64,000 nucleotides of DNA from Arthrobacter sp. AL12 (GTDB lineage: Bacteria > Actinomycetota > Actinomycetes > Actinomycetales > Micrococcaceae). The position numbers and the translations under genes were made by a program. Numbering within the stretch: position 1 is the stretch's first letter; every line of letters begins with the position of its first letter. The stretch is taken from the NCBI RefSeq assembly GCF_029960645.1, contig NZ_JASBQY010000001.1, forward strand, positions 83,641 to 147,640. The letters run 5' to 3'. The notes below the pieces were generated by a model. That model had not been told where the DNA came from. It saw only the letters and a program-made list of their open reading frames with translations, and searched no databases. Below are positions 33,534 to 43,285 of the stretch, piece after piece.

Positions 33534-33594
33534 GTTGCCCTATCACTTTTGGTCCCCATCGGCCTCCCTTGGAGACCAAAAGTGATAGGGCAAC
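33534..33594. terminator. 21-bp perfect hairpin between aceA and aceB
   Basis: GTTGCCCTATCACTTTTGGT plus C (33534-33554) pairs perfectly with 33574-33594 around a 19-nt loop; CCGCC and GGCGG extend the stem outward with a one-base bulge. No T-run follows. It could terminate part of the aceA transcript or act as a processing/stability element separating aceA and aceB expression. Confidence 0.7.
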
Positions 33595-33619
33595 GGCGGA
33601 CATTCAAGGAGCAACAACC

Positions 33620-35284
<1,665 letters not shown>

Positions 35285-35412
35285 GGCCAGGAGCACACCG
35301 GAAGGTACAGATTTCCGTCTGCTGGGCTGCCATGCCCTTCGCAACAGGCACCCCCGAGATCCGGGGCGGTGGCCCAGCGACGGAAGACCCCTCGGGGACT
35401 CGACAACGGCGT

Positions 35413-35469
35413 CGAGGTGACAGTTAAGGCCCATGTTCGCCATGAACATGGGCCTTAACTGTCACCTCG
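35413..35469. terminator. 26-bp perfect hairpin between convergent aceB and MFS genes
   Basis: The arms 35413-35438 and 35444-35469 are perfect complements (CGAGGTGACAGTTAAGGCCC...) around a 5-nt loop GCCAT. Because the genes converge, it could act as a bidirectional terminator. There is no T-run on either side. The stem is exceptionally long for a bacterial terminator. Confidence 0.7.
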
Positions 35470-35547
35470 GCGCGTGGGACCTCGGCGCGGCAGCCCAGGC
35501 AGTCCGGGGGGACAGCGCGGGGCAGCGCGGGCAGGGGGGCCCGCGGG

Positions 35548-36831
35548 TCAGTGCGCCTTCGGGACGTGCCGGAGGGACAGCGCGGTCCCGAGGATGAACA
35601 TCGCGACCGAGCCGAGCACCATCAGCAGCGGCCCGGTCCACGAGCCCGAGACCCCGTTGGCATAGCCCAGCAGGGTCGGCGCCAGGGCACCGAAGGAGTA
35701 GCCCACACCCTGCACGACGGCGGACATCCGGCCGGCCGAGGCCTGGTCCCGGGCAAGCCGGATGATGGCGATGAAGATGAGCGTGATGCCGCCGCCCTGG
35801 GCGATGCCGCCCAAGGAGGACCACAGCCACCACAGCTCCGGCGCCAGCAACAGGCCCACCGGGACGGTCACCCACAACAGCCCCAGAGTGAGCCCCACCG
35901 TCGTCGTGCTGGCGAAACGGGCCACGAGCGGCACGCCCAGGCCGCCCACGATGGCGAGGATCTGGAACAGAGAGGAGCCTGCGCCCGCCTCCGCGGCCGT
36001 CATGCCGAGTTCGTCCGCGAGGATGCTGGGCAGCCATGCGGTCACACCGTAATAGGAGAACGCCTGCCCGGCGAATCCTGCGGTCAGCCCGACCGTGATC
36101 CAGCGCGACGCGCGCTTGATTCCGGCACGGGCCGGCTCCGGGGCGGGAACCGGTTCGGGCCGGAACGCCCGGCTGCGGAAGGCGAGCACCCAAACAATGA
36201 GGGCCGCGACGGCGAAGAGCCCGCAGGCGGCGAGGGCCAGCCGCCAGCCAAGAAGCTCGGCCAGCGGCGCCATCACCATGGCGGTGACAAAGGAGCCGAT
36301 GTTGAGGGCCGCGGTATAGATGCCCATCGCCGTGCCCTGCCGGGCGGGGGCAAAGTCGCGCCGGATGATCAGCGGCACCACGATGTTGCCGATCGTGATG
36401 GCGACGCCGAGAATCACCGTGCCGAGCATAACGACGGCGCCATTGCCGGCCGACCGCACGATCACGCCCAGCAGGACACCCAGCAGGGTGAGCGTGATGG
36501 CGACTTCCGCGCCGAGCCTGCGTCCGGTCAGGGCGGCGAGCGGCGCGGCGAGGGCGAAGCACAGCACCGGGATGCCGGTCAGGAGACCCAGTTCCACCGG
36601 GGAAAAGCCCAGTTCCGCCTGCATGAGGCCGACCACCGGCGCCACGGCCACGAACGGGCCGCGCATGTTCAGGGCGATGAGCCCGATGGCTGCCAGCAGG
36701 ATCCAGCTGCGGGGCACGTTCGCCAGGACGTTGGCGCTCATGGGTGCCGCGGCTCGGCCGGCGGGCAGAAATATGCTTTCATCAGTCCCATTGCTATCAC
36801 GGGCCCCGGCCGGACCCGGCGATTGTGACAC
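35548..36831 (-). CDS. MFS transporter, CynX/NimT family
   Basis: 427-residue twelve-segment transporter of the CynX/NimT (cyanate/nitroimidazole-type) MFS family: LLAAIGLIALNMRGPFVAVA at the first segment and GTAMGIYTAALNIGSFVTAM in segment 4-5 are typical. GTG 36831 is preceded by GGAG at suitable distance; ATG 36741 would remove 30 non-conserved residues. It starts 18 bp after the ROK regulator stop, so the two form an operon. It may serve the divergent sugar operon, though members of this family usually export or import small organic compounds rather than sugars. Confidence 0.87.
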   Translation of the reverse strand: MSQSPGPAGARDSNGTDESIFLPAGRAAAPMSANVLANVPRSWILLAAIGLIALNMRGPFVAVAPVVGLMQAELGFSPVELGLLTGIPVLCFALAAPLAALTGRRLGAEVAITLTLLGVLLGVIVRSAGNGAVVMLGTVILGVAITIGNIVVPLIIRRDFAPARQGTAMGIYTAALNIGSFVTAMVMAPLAELLGWRLALAACGLFAVAALIVWVLAFRSRAFRPEPVPAPEPARAGIKRASRWITVGLTAGFAGQAFSYYGVTAWLPSILADELGMTAAEAGAGSSLFQILAIVGGLGVPLVARFASTTTVGLTLGLLWVTVPVGLLLAPELWWLWSSLGGIAQGGGITLIFIAIIRLARDQASAGRMSAVVQGVGYSFGALAPTLLGYANGVSGSWTGPLLMVLGSVAMFILGTALSLRHVPKAH

Positions 36832-36849
36832 CCGCGCGGATCTCCGGCG

Positions 36850-38085
36850 TCAGCCCGTCGCCTGCAGGGTCGCCTCGATCACGGCCGGCGAGAGCACATA
36901 CTGGGTGACCATCTGGCTGGCACCAAGGATCGCGGACTGGTCCCCCGCGATGGACAGCCCGATCCGCAGGTGGGTGGTGGCCAGCGGCAGCGAGCGCCGG
37001 TAGACCACCTCGCGGACCCCCGCCATGAGGTGTTCGCCGGCCTGGCCGAGGCTGCCGCCGATCACGATGACGGACGGATTGAGCAGGTTCACGACGGTCG
37101 CGAGCACGTCGCCCAGGTCGCGGCCCGCCTGGCGCAGGGCCTGGATCGCCCGCAGGTTTCCCTCTGCCACGAGCCGCAGCACGTCGCCCCCGTTGTCGGC
37201 CTCCAGTCCCTGCAGGGTGAGGGCATGCGCGACGGCGGGGCCGGAGGCGAGCGCCTCAAGGCAGCCGTAGTTGCCGCAACGGCAGAGCACGTCGTCGCCG
37301 CGCGGCACCCGGACGTGGCCGAGGTCCCCGGCCGTGCCGTTCGCACCGCGCTGGAGCTGGCCGCTGCTGATGATGCCGGCGCCGATTCCCGTGGCGACCT
37401 TGATGAAAAGGAAGTTCTCGTGTTCCGGCCAGTAGGCGGTCCGCTCCCCCAGCGCCATGATGTTCACGTCGTTGTCCACCAGCACCGGGACCGGCAGCGA
37501 GCGCTGGACGTGCCGGACGACGTCGAACCCGTCCCAGCCGGGCATGATCGGCGGTTTCACCGGCATCCCGGTGGCATGCTCCACCGGGCCGGGCAGGCCG
37601 ATGCCGATGCCGGCGAGGCCGTCCTTGCCGCGTCCGGCCTGGCCCAGCAGCTTGATGCCTTCCGACACCACCCGGTCCAGCACGGCCTCCGGGCCGTCGG
37701 CGACATCCTGGGCCAGCCGGCACTCCGCCAGCACCGTCCCGCCCAGGTCCGTCACGGCGATGATGACGTGGGTGGCCCCGACGTCGACCGCCAGAACCAC
37801 ACGGGCGGCGGGGTTGAAGGCAAAGCGCGACGGCGGCCGGCCGCCGCTCGAGCTGGCCTCGCCTGCCGGGCCGACCAGTCCGGAGTGCATCAGGGCGTCG
37901 ATGCGGGACGCGACGGTGGAACGCGCCAGCCCGGTGGTGAGAGCCAGTTCGGCGCGGGTGCGGGCTTTGCCGTCGCGGAGGAGCTGGAACAGGTCCCCGG
38001 CACGGGACAGACTGCCGGCGACCTGTAGCGCTGAGCTGCCACTGGTACCTTCCCGGACGGGACCTGAGACCGCGCTTCGATTCAT
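36850..38085 (-). CDS. ROK-family transcriptional repressor
   Basis: 411-residue NagC/XylR-type ROK regulator. Residues ~15-75 form a winged helix (AGDLFQLLRDGKARTRAELA, LTTGLARSTVASRIDALMHS). The sugar-kinase-like part begins RVVLAVDVGATHVIIAVTDL (phosphate loop) and contains PVLVDNDVNIMALGE and the zinc-site segment CRCGNYGCLEALASG with the ROK Cys/His pattern. ATG 38085 fits the family; upstream in-frame starts run into the divergent promoter. It is divergent from the sugar-oxidation operon at 38239, its likely target. Confidence 0.9.
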   Translation of the reverse strand: MNRSAVSGPVREGTSGSSALQVAGSLSRAGDLFQLLRDGKARTRAELALTTGLARSTVASRIDALMHSGLVGPAGEASSSGGRPPSRFAFNPAARVVLAVDVGATHVIIAVTDLGGTVLAECRLAQDVADGPEAVLDRVVSEGIKLLGQAGRGKDGLAGIGIGLPGPVEHATGMPVKPPIMPGWDGFDVVRHVQRSLPVPVLVDNDVNIMALGERTAYWPEHENFLFIKVATGIGAGIISSGQLQRGANGTAGDLGHVRVPRGDDVLCRCGNYGCLEALASGPAVAHALTLQGLEADNGGDVLRLVAEGNLRAIQALRQAGRDLGDVLATVVNLLNPSVIVIGGSLGQAGEHLMAGVREVVYRRSLPLATTHLRIGLSIAGDQSAILGASQMVTQYVLSPAVIEATLQATG

Positions 38086-38097
38086 ACCAGAATGAAT
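38080..38097. promoter_or_regulatory. Inverted repeat over the ROK regulator start
   Basis: ATTCAT (38080-38085) pairs with ATGAAT (38092-38097) around 6 bp, covering the ROK start codon and lying about 60 bp upstream of the sugar operon promoter. A plausible autoregulatory operator. Confidence 0.4.
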
Positions 38098-38157
38098 AGC
38101 ACGGATGCTTATGAGTGTCACAACCCGATATGCTGTCGCTGCTGTCGTGACTTTTGA

Positions 38158-38186
38158 TTGACGTCTGGCAAAAGTACTTCTAGCTT
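38158..38186 (+). promoter_or_regulatory. Sigma-70-type promoter of the sugar operon
   Basis: TTGACG (38158-38163), a 17-bp spacer and TAGCTT (38181-38186) make a good vegetative promoter about 50 bp ahead of the first sugar gene. Confidence 0.6.
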
Positions 38187-38238
38187 GGAGAAGATGCAGC
38201 ACCAGCCCACAGCCAGCGGCTACAAATCCAGGAGAACC

Positions 38239-38994
38239 ATGTCCTACTCACTCCAGCTTTACACCCTCCGCAACGCCATCCAGGCGGACCTTCCCGGCAC
38301 CATCAGACGAGTCGCCGAGATCGGTTTCACCCAGGTTGAGCCCTACAACTTCGTGGCCACGGCCAAGGAACTCGGTGCCGCACTGAAGGAGAACGGCCTC
38401 ACCGCACCGTCCGGCCACGCCCCGCTGCTGGGCCAGGACCAGGACGAAATCTTCGCCGCCGCCAAAGAACTGGGTATCAGCACCGTCATCGATCCGTTCC
38501 TGCCCGCCGAGCACTGGCAGAAGGCCGAGGACATCCAGGCCACCGCCGCGAAGCTCAATGCAGCCGCGAAAAAGGGCGCCGAATACGGCATCCGGGTCGG
38601 CTACCACAACCATGCCTGGGAGCTCGAGTCCACCATCGAGGGCCGCACGGCACTGGAATACTTCGCGGATCTCCTGGACCCCGAACTGGTCCTGGAAGTG
38701 GACACCTACTGGGTTGCCGTAGGCGGCCAGGACCCCGTCGACATCCTGACCAAACTCGGCGACCGGGTAAAGTTCATCCACATCAAGGACGGCCCGCTGA
38801 CCGCCGAAACCAAGGCGCAGCAGCCGGCTGGCCAGGGCAAAATCGCCGTCTGGGACGTTGTCGGCGCCGCCAAGTCACTGGAAGTCGGCGTGGTGGAGTT
38901 TGACGACTACGCGGGCGACATCTTCGAAGGCATTGCCGAGAGCCTCACATACCTGCAGAGCGGTTCCGCCAGCACCCAGGGCGCGAACGCATGA
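38239..38994 (+). CDS. Sugar phosphate isomerase/epimerase-like TIM barrel
   Basis: 251-residue xylose-isomerase-like TIM barrel (AP endonuclease 2 superfamily). Metal-site residues typical of the family are visible: the Glu in TQVEPYNF, YHNHAWELES, EVDTYWVAVGG, and FIHIKDGP. CAGGAGAACC precedes ATG 38239. First gene of the operon; its stop overlaps the next start as ATGA. Family members act as ketose epimerases or, in oxidised-sugar pathways, as 3-keto-glycoside eliminases or hydratases. Which applies here is not determined. Confidence 0.87.
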   Translation: MSYSLQLYTLRNAIQADLPGTIRRVAEIGFTQVEPYNFVATAKELGAALKENGLTAPSGHAPLLGQDQDEIFAAAKELGISTVIDPFLPAEHWQKAEDIQATAAKLNAAAKKGAEYGIRVGYHNHAWELESTIEGRTALEYFADLLDPELVLEVDTYWVAVGGQDPVDILTKLGDRVKFIHIKDGPLTAETKAQQPAGQGKIAVWDVVGAAKSLEVGVVEFDDYAGDIFEGIAESLTYLQSGSASTQGANA

Positions 38995-40133
38995 GCGCCG
39001 CAGCGAACCGTGCCGCAGCGAACCAGGCAACCGGACGCGGCCCCGTGGGCGTCGCCGTCATCGGCGCCGGCAACATCAGCAAGCAGTACCTGGACAACCT
39101 GACAGTCTTCCCGGACCTCAAGGTCCACGTCATCGCCGACCTCTTTGAGGACGCCGCCCAGGCGCGCGCCAAGGAATACGGCATCGCCGAGTGGGGCGGT
39201 GTGGACGCGGCCTTGAACCACCCCGACGTCGAGATCATCGTGAACCTGACCATCCCGGCCGCGCACGTCGAGGTGGCCACCGCGGCCGTCAAAGCGGGCA
39301 AACACGTCTGGACTGAAAAGCCGTTCTCCCTGGACCGCGACTCGGGACTCGGGCTGCTCAAGGCCGCCGACGCCGCCGGCATCCGGCTGGGCTGCGCCCC
39401 CGACACGTTCCTGGGCGCCGGGCTCCAGACCGCACGGCGGCTGATCGAACGCGGCGACATCGGCACCCCGCTGACCGCCATGACCACGTTCCAGACCCCC
39501 GGGCCGGAATCCTGGCACCCGAACCCTGCGTTCCTGTTCCAGTACGGCGCCGGGCCGCTGTTCGACATGGGACCGTACTACCTCACCGCCCTGGTGCAGA
39601 CCTTCGGTTCTATCCGGAAGGTCGCTGCCGTCGGCTCCAAGTCCAAGGAGATCCGCGTGATCGGGTCCGGGCCGAAGGCCGGGGAGGAATTCACCGTCGA
39701 GGTTCCCACCCATGTGTCCGCGATGGCCCAGTTCGAGAACGGCCGGTCCTCCCACAGCGTCTTTTCCTTCGAATCCCCCCGGCAGCGGATGGGGTTCGTC
39801 GAGATCACCGGGACCGAGGCGACCATCTCCCTGCCTGACCCCAACCATTTCACCGGCGAGGTGCGCCTCTGGCGTGCCGGCGACGAGGAGTGGACGGTCA
39901 TCCCGGCAACCGGACCGAGCCAAGGCCGCGGGATGGGTGTGCTGGACATGGCTCGCTCCCTCCGCGCCGGGGTCCCGCACCGCGCCACCGGCAACCTCGC
40001 ATACCACGTGCTGGACACCATGGTCTCGATCTCCGAGTCGATGGAATCCGGCACCTTCATCGACGTCGACAGCTCCGCCCCCGCGTCCGCAGCCCTCCCC
40101 GAGGACTGGGACCCCACCGCCTCCACCCTCTAG
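38991..40133 (+). CDS. Gfo/Idh/MocA-family sugar oxidoreductase
   Basis: 380-residue NAD(P)-dependent oxidoreductase. The Rossmann part has GVAVIGAGNISKQYLDNL and the catalytic-lysine motif T-E-K-P-F near residue 108. The C-terminal domain carries GPLFDMGPYYLTALVQTFG. It is coupled to the preceding TIM-barrel gene by an ATGA overlap and followed 10 bp later by a second Gfo/Idh gene. Probably oxidises or reduces the C3 hydroxyl or ketone of a sugar or cyclitol; substrate unknown. Confidence 0.88.
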   Translation: MSAAANRAAANQATGRGPVGVAVIGAGNISKQYLDNLTVFPDLKVHVIADLFEDAAQARAKEYGIAEWGGVDAALNHPDVEIIVNLTIPAAHVEVATAAVKAGKHVWTEKPFSLDRDSGLGLLKAADAAGIRLGCAPDTFLGAGLQTARRLIERGDIGTPLTAMTTFQTPGPESWHPNPAFLFQYGAGPLFDMGPYYLTALVQTFGSIRKVAAVGSKSKEIRVIGSGPKAGEEFTVEVPTHVSAMAQFENGRSSHSVFSFESPRQRMGFVEITGTEATISLPDPNHFTGEVRLWRAGDEEWTVIPATGPSQGRGMGVLDMARSLRAGVPHRATGNLAYHVLDTMVSISESMESGTFIDVDSSAPASAALPEDWDPTASTL

Positions 40134-40143
40134 GAACCCAGTC

Positions 40144-41364
40144 ATGACTTCCCAAGATTCCGCGGCCCCCCATGCCCCGCCCGGCCCGCCCGCCGGGACC
40201 GGTTCACCGCTGGGCGTGGCCATGATCGGCTACGCGTTCATGGGCAAGGCCCACTCGAACGCCTGGCGCAATGTGGCCAGCTACTTCGATGTCCCGGCCT
40301 TCGAGCAGCGCGTCCTGGTCGGGCGCGAAGCAGCCGGGGTCGCCGAAGCCGCCGCCAAGTACGGCTGGGCGGAGTCCTCCACGGAGTGGCGCGAGGTGAT
40401 CGCCCGCGACGACATCCAGATCGTGGACATCTGCGCCCCCGGCTTTATGCACGCTGAGATCGCCGTCGCCGCGCTCGCCGCCGGGAAACACGTGCTGGTG
40501 GAAAAACCGCTCGCCAACACCCTGGCGGAGGCCGAGTCCATGGCCGCGGCGGCCCAGTCGGCCCGCAGCCAGGGCGTCCAGTCCATGGTCGGCTTCAATT
40601 ACCGGCGCATCCCCGCCCTGGCCCTGGCCCGGGAACTGATCGGCGAGGGCCGGCTGGGCGCGATCCGGCATGTCCGGGCGGCCTATCTGCAGGACTGGCT
40701 CGTGGACCCGGAGTCGCCGATGACGTGGCGGTTGAACAGGGAAACCGCAGGCTCCGGGGCGCTGGGTGACATTGCCTCCCACGCCATCGACCAGGTGCTT
40801 TTCCTGCTCGGCGACCAGGTCACCGAGGTCTCCGGCCGGCTGCACACCTTCACCACCCAGCGGCCGGGCGCCCACGGCCTGGAAAAGGTGACGGTCGACG
40901 ACGCCGCCTGGGCGACGCTCTCCCTCGCGTCCGGGGCGGTCGCCTCGGTGGAGGTCTCCCGGATGGCCACCGGCCAGAAGAACTCGCTCAAACTGGAGAT
41001 CTACGGCGAGAAGGGTTCGATCCTGTTCGACCTGGAGGACCTGAACGAACTGGGCTTCCTGGACGCCACCGTCCCGGTCCGGGAACAGGGCTTCCGGCGC
41101 ATCCTGGTCAACGAACCGGTTCACCCGTACGCGGCCGCCTGGTGGCCGCAGGGCCACGTGATCGGCTGGGAGCACACCTTCACCCATCAAATCCGTGACT
41201 TCCTCGTCGCTATCGGCAGCGGCAGCCAGCCCTCGCCGTCGTTCGAGGACGGTCTGACCGTCCAGCGTATTCTGGCCGCAGTCGAGGAAAGCGCGGCGGC
41301 CAAGAGCGCCATCATCCAACTGGCCTCCGGCCCCGCCACCATTCCGCCAACTGAAGGAGCCTGA
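40144..41364 (+). CDS. Gfo/Idh/MocA oxidoreductase, levoglucosan-dehydrogenase-like
   Basis: 406-residue oxidoreductase: LGVAMIGYAFMGKAHSNAWR at the nucleotide site, V-E-K-P-L-A-N near residue 121, FNYRRIPALALARELI, YLQDWLVDPESPMTWRLNRE, and AGSGALGDIASHAIDQVLFL. From memory, MGKAHS, FNYRR-x-PA-x-A and YLQDW strongly resemble Arthrobacter-group levoglucosan dehydrogenases and other 3-keto-forming sugar dehydrogenases. ATG 40144 is 10 bp after the previous stop. Likely oxidises a sugar or anhydrosugar at C3; exact substrate inferred. Confidence 0.87.
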   Translation: MTSQDSAAPHAPPGPPAGTGSPLGVAMIGYAFMGKAHSNAWRNVASYFDVPAFEQRVLVGREAAGVAEAAAKYGWAESSTEWREVIARDDIQIVDICAPGFMHAEIAVAALAAGKHVLVEKPLANTLAEAESMAAAAQSARSQGVQSMVGFNYRRIPALALARELIGEGRLGAIRHVRAAYLQDWLVDPESPMTWRLNRETAGSGALGDIASHAIDQVLFLLGDQVTEVSGRLHTFTTQRPGAHGLEKVTVDDAAWATLSLASGAVASVEVSRMATGQKNSLKLEIYGEKGSILFDLEDLNELGFLDATVPVREQGFRRILVNEPVHPYAAAWWPQGHVIGWEHTFTHQIRDFLVAIGSGSQPSPSFEDGLTVQRILAAVEESAAAKSAIIQLASGPATIPPTEGA

Positions 41365-41365
41365 C

Positions 41366-42361
41366 ATGGCCCGCCCGTACACCCTGTTCACCGGCCAGTG
41401 GGCCGACCTGCCCTTCGAGGAAGTCGCGCGTTTGGCCGCTGGCTGGGGCTACGACGGCCTGGAAATCGCCGTCTCCGGTGACCACCTGGACGCCTGGCGC
41501 TGGGACGAACCCGGCTACGTCGAGGCCAAACTCGCCGTCCTGGAGAAGTACAACCTGAAGGTCTGGGCCATCTCCAACCACCTCAAGGGCCAGGCCGTCT
41601 GCGATGACCCGATCGACTTCCGGCACGAGGCCATCGTCGGCGCCAGGGTCTGGGGCGACGGCGACCCCGAAGGCGTCCGCACCCGCGCCGCCGAGGAAAT
41701 GCAGCACACCGCCCGGCTCGCCCGCGCGTTGGGCGTGGACACCGTCGTCGGCTTCACCGGCTCCTCCATCTGGCAGTACGTCGCCATGTTCCCGCCCGTT
41801 CCGGAGAAGGTGATCGAGGCCGGCTACCAGGACTTCGCCGACCGCTGGAATCCCATCCTGGACGTCTTCGACGAATGCGGCGTCCGCTTCGCCCACGAGG
41901 TCCACCCCTCCGAGATCGCCTACGACTACTGGACCACGGTCCGCACCCTTGAGGCGATCGGCCACCGGGAGGCCTTCGGGCTGAACTGGGACCCGTCCCA
42001 CTTCATGTGGCAGGGCATCGACCCGGTCTCCTTCATCTGGGACTTCAAGGACCGGATCTATCACGTGGACTGCAAGGACACGAAGCTGCGGCCCACCGGA
42101 CGGAACACCGTGATGGGTTCGCACCTGCCCTGGGGCGACCCGCGCCGGGGCTGGGACTTCGTCTCCGCCGGCCGCGGCGACGTGCCCTGGGAATCGTCCT
42201 TCCGCGCCCTGGCCGCGATCGGCTATGACGGCCCCATCTCGATCGAATGGGAGGACGCCGGCATGGACCGGCTCCACGGCGCCCCCGAAGCACTCGCCGC
42301 GCTCAAGAAGTACGACTTCCCGGCGTCGAACACCTCCTTCGACGCGGCGTTCAAGCAGTAA
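41366..42361 (+). CDS. Sugar phosphate isomerase/epimerase-like TIM barrel
   Basis: 331-residue TIM barrel of the xylose-isomerase-like superfamily: GYDGLEIAVSGDHLDAWRWD with the first metal Glu, RFAHEVHPSEIAYDYWTTV, FGLNWDPSHFMWQGIDPVSF, YHVDCKDTKLR, and a final ISIEWEDAGMD Glu. The full set of Glu/Asp/His metal ligands looks present. It starts 1 bp after the preceding oxidoreductase stop, so it is the fourth gene of the operon. A terminator hairpin follows at 42416-42455. Confidence 0.87.
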   Translation: MARPYTLFTGQWADLPFEEVARLAAGWGYDGLEIAVSGDHLDAWRWDEPGYVEAKLAVLEKYNLKVWAISNHLKGQAVCDDPIDFRHEAIVGARVWGDGDPEGVRTRAAEEMQHTARLARALGVDTVVGFTGSSIWQYVAMFPPVPEKVIEAGYQDFADRWNPILDVFDECGVRFAHEVHPSEIAYDYWTTVRTLEAIGHREAFGLNWDPSHFMWQGIDPVSFIWDFKDRIYHVDCKDTKLRPTGRNTVMGSHLPWGDPRRGWDFVSAGRGDVPWESSFRALAAIGYDGPISIEWEDAGMDRLHGAPEALAALKKYDFPASNTSFDAAFKQ

Positions 42362-42415
42362 CCGCACGCCGCGCGCCCAGGATCCGCTACGGTTCCGGAC
42401 ACCCGCGACGCAACC

Positions 42416-42455
42416 GGTCCGGCGCATCGTGGATCCGCGCTGCGCCGGACCTTTT
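42416..42455 (+). terminator. Rho-independent terminator of the sugar operon
   Basis: GGTCCGGCGCA (42416-42426) pairs perfectly with TGCGCCGGACC (42441-42451) around a 14-nt loop and is followed by TTTT. It lies 55 bp after the last TIM-barrel gene. Confidence 0.75.
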
Positions 42456-42618
42456 CGGACGCCCAGGGCCGATTTGGTAGCGGAATCTTCGGGCAATCGT
42501 CACACACGCCACCGTCCACAGTTGTCATCGTCAGGAGCCTCGTCATGCCGGATGGCCCGCACACGTCCGTCCCGCGCACAACCGCCGCGAGATCCAGCAT
42601 CGCGCCGCGCCGGCTCCG

Positions 42619-43284
42619 GCGGACGGCACCGGCATCTGCCTTTCGGCGAACGACGGCCACATCTACCGTGCGGCCCTTGACGGCGGTGCGGCAACGCGCA
42701 TCACCGACGACGATGGGAGCTTCCACTTCCTGCACGGAGTGAGCCCGGACGGACAGGAACTGGCCTACGTGGGGATCCAGGCCGGCGATTTCACCCAGCC
42801 CGGCAGGCTCATCACCATCCCGGCCGGGGGCGGCGCCGCCACCGGGCCGAACATCGATGGCCACTGCGACGGACCCGAGTACTCCCCGGACGGCGAATGG
42901 CTCTACTTCAACACCGAAGCCTTCACCATCCAACCCGGCCACGCACAACTCGAACGGCTGAACCGGGCCAGCGGCGGGGCCCCGGACGGTGCGGTAGCCG
43001 AGCGGCTGCTGGAGAGCGAAACGGCCGATTGGTTCCCGCACTTGTCCCCTGACGGCCGCCTGGCCAGCTACATCCGATTCCCCGGCGGAACCGTGGGCCA
43101 CCCCGCTGACCTGCCGGTCGACGTCGTGCTTGTCTCTACCGGCGACTGGGCCGCACCCCTGCACACCTGGCCGCTCTTTGGCGGCCAGGGCACACTGAAC
43201 GTCAACAGCTGGTCCCCTGATTCCACCCGATTCGCGTACGTCGCCTACCCGCTTGACAGTTTCCTGACAACAAAGGACCAATGA
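42619..43284 (+). pseudogene. TolB-like beta-propeller protein, 5'-eroded
   Basis: PD40/TolB-type six-bladed propeller repeats: DGTGICLSANDGHIYRAALD, GVSPDGQELAYVGIQAG, YSPDGEWLYFNTEAF, WFPHLSPDGRLASYIRFPGG, and a C-terminal FGGQGTLNVNSWSPDSTRFA. The coding signal clearly begins before the first in-frame start codon (GTG 42739), at about 42619. Related proteins have a further ~30-50 residues of first blade plus a start that are missing here. The C-terminus is normal. If GTG 42739 is used, a 181-residue shortened protein would result. The upstream 42456-42618 holds no other gene. It ends 1 bp before the next Gfo/Idh gene. Confidence 0.7.
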
Positions 43285-43285
43285 C

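Noticed and set aside
42545..42742. Small Arg/Thr-rich frame before the TolB-like gene
   Set aside because: The adjacent frame carries propeller sequence over the same DNA, so this one is a shadow.
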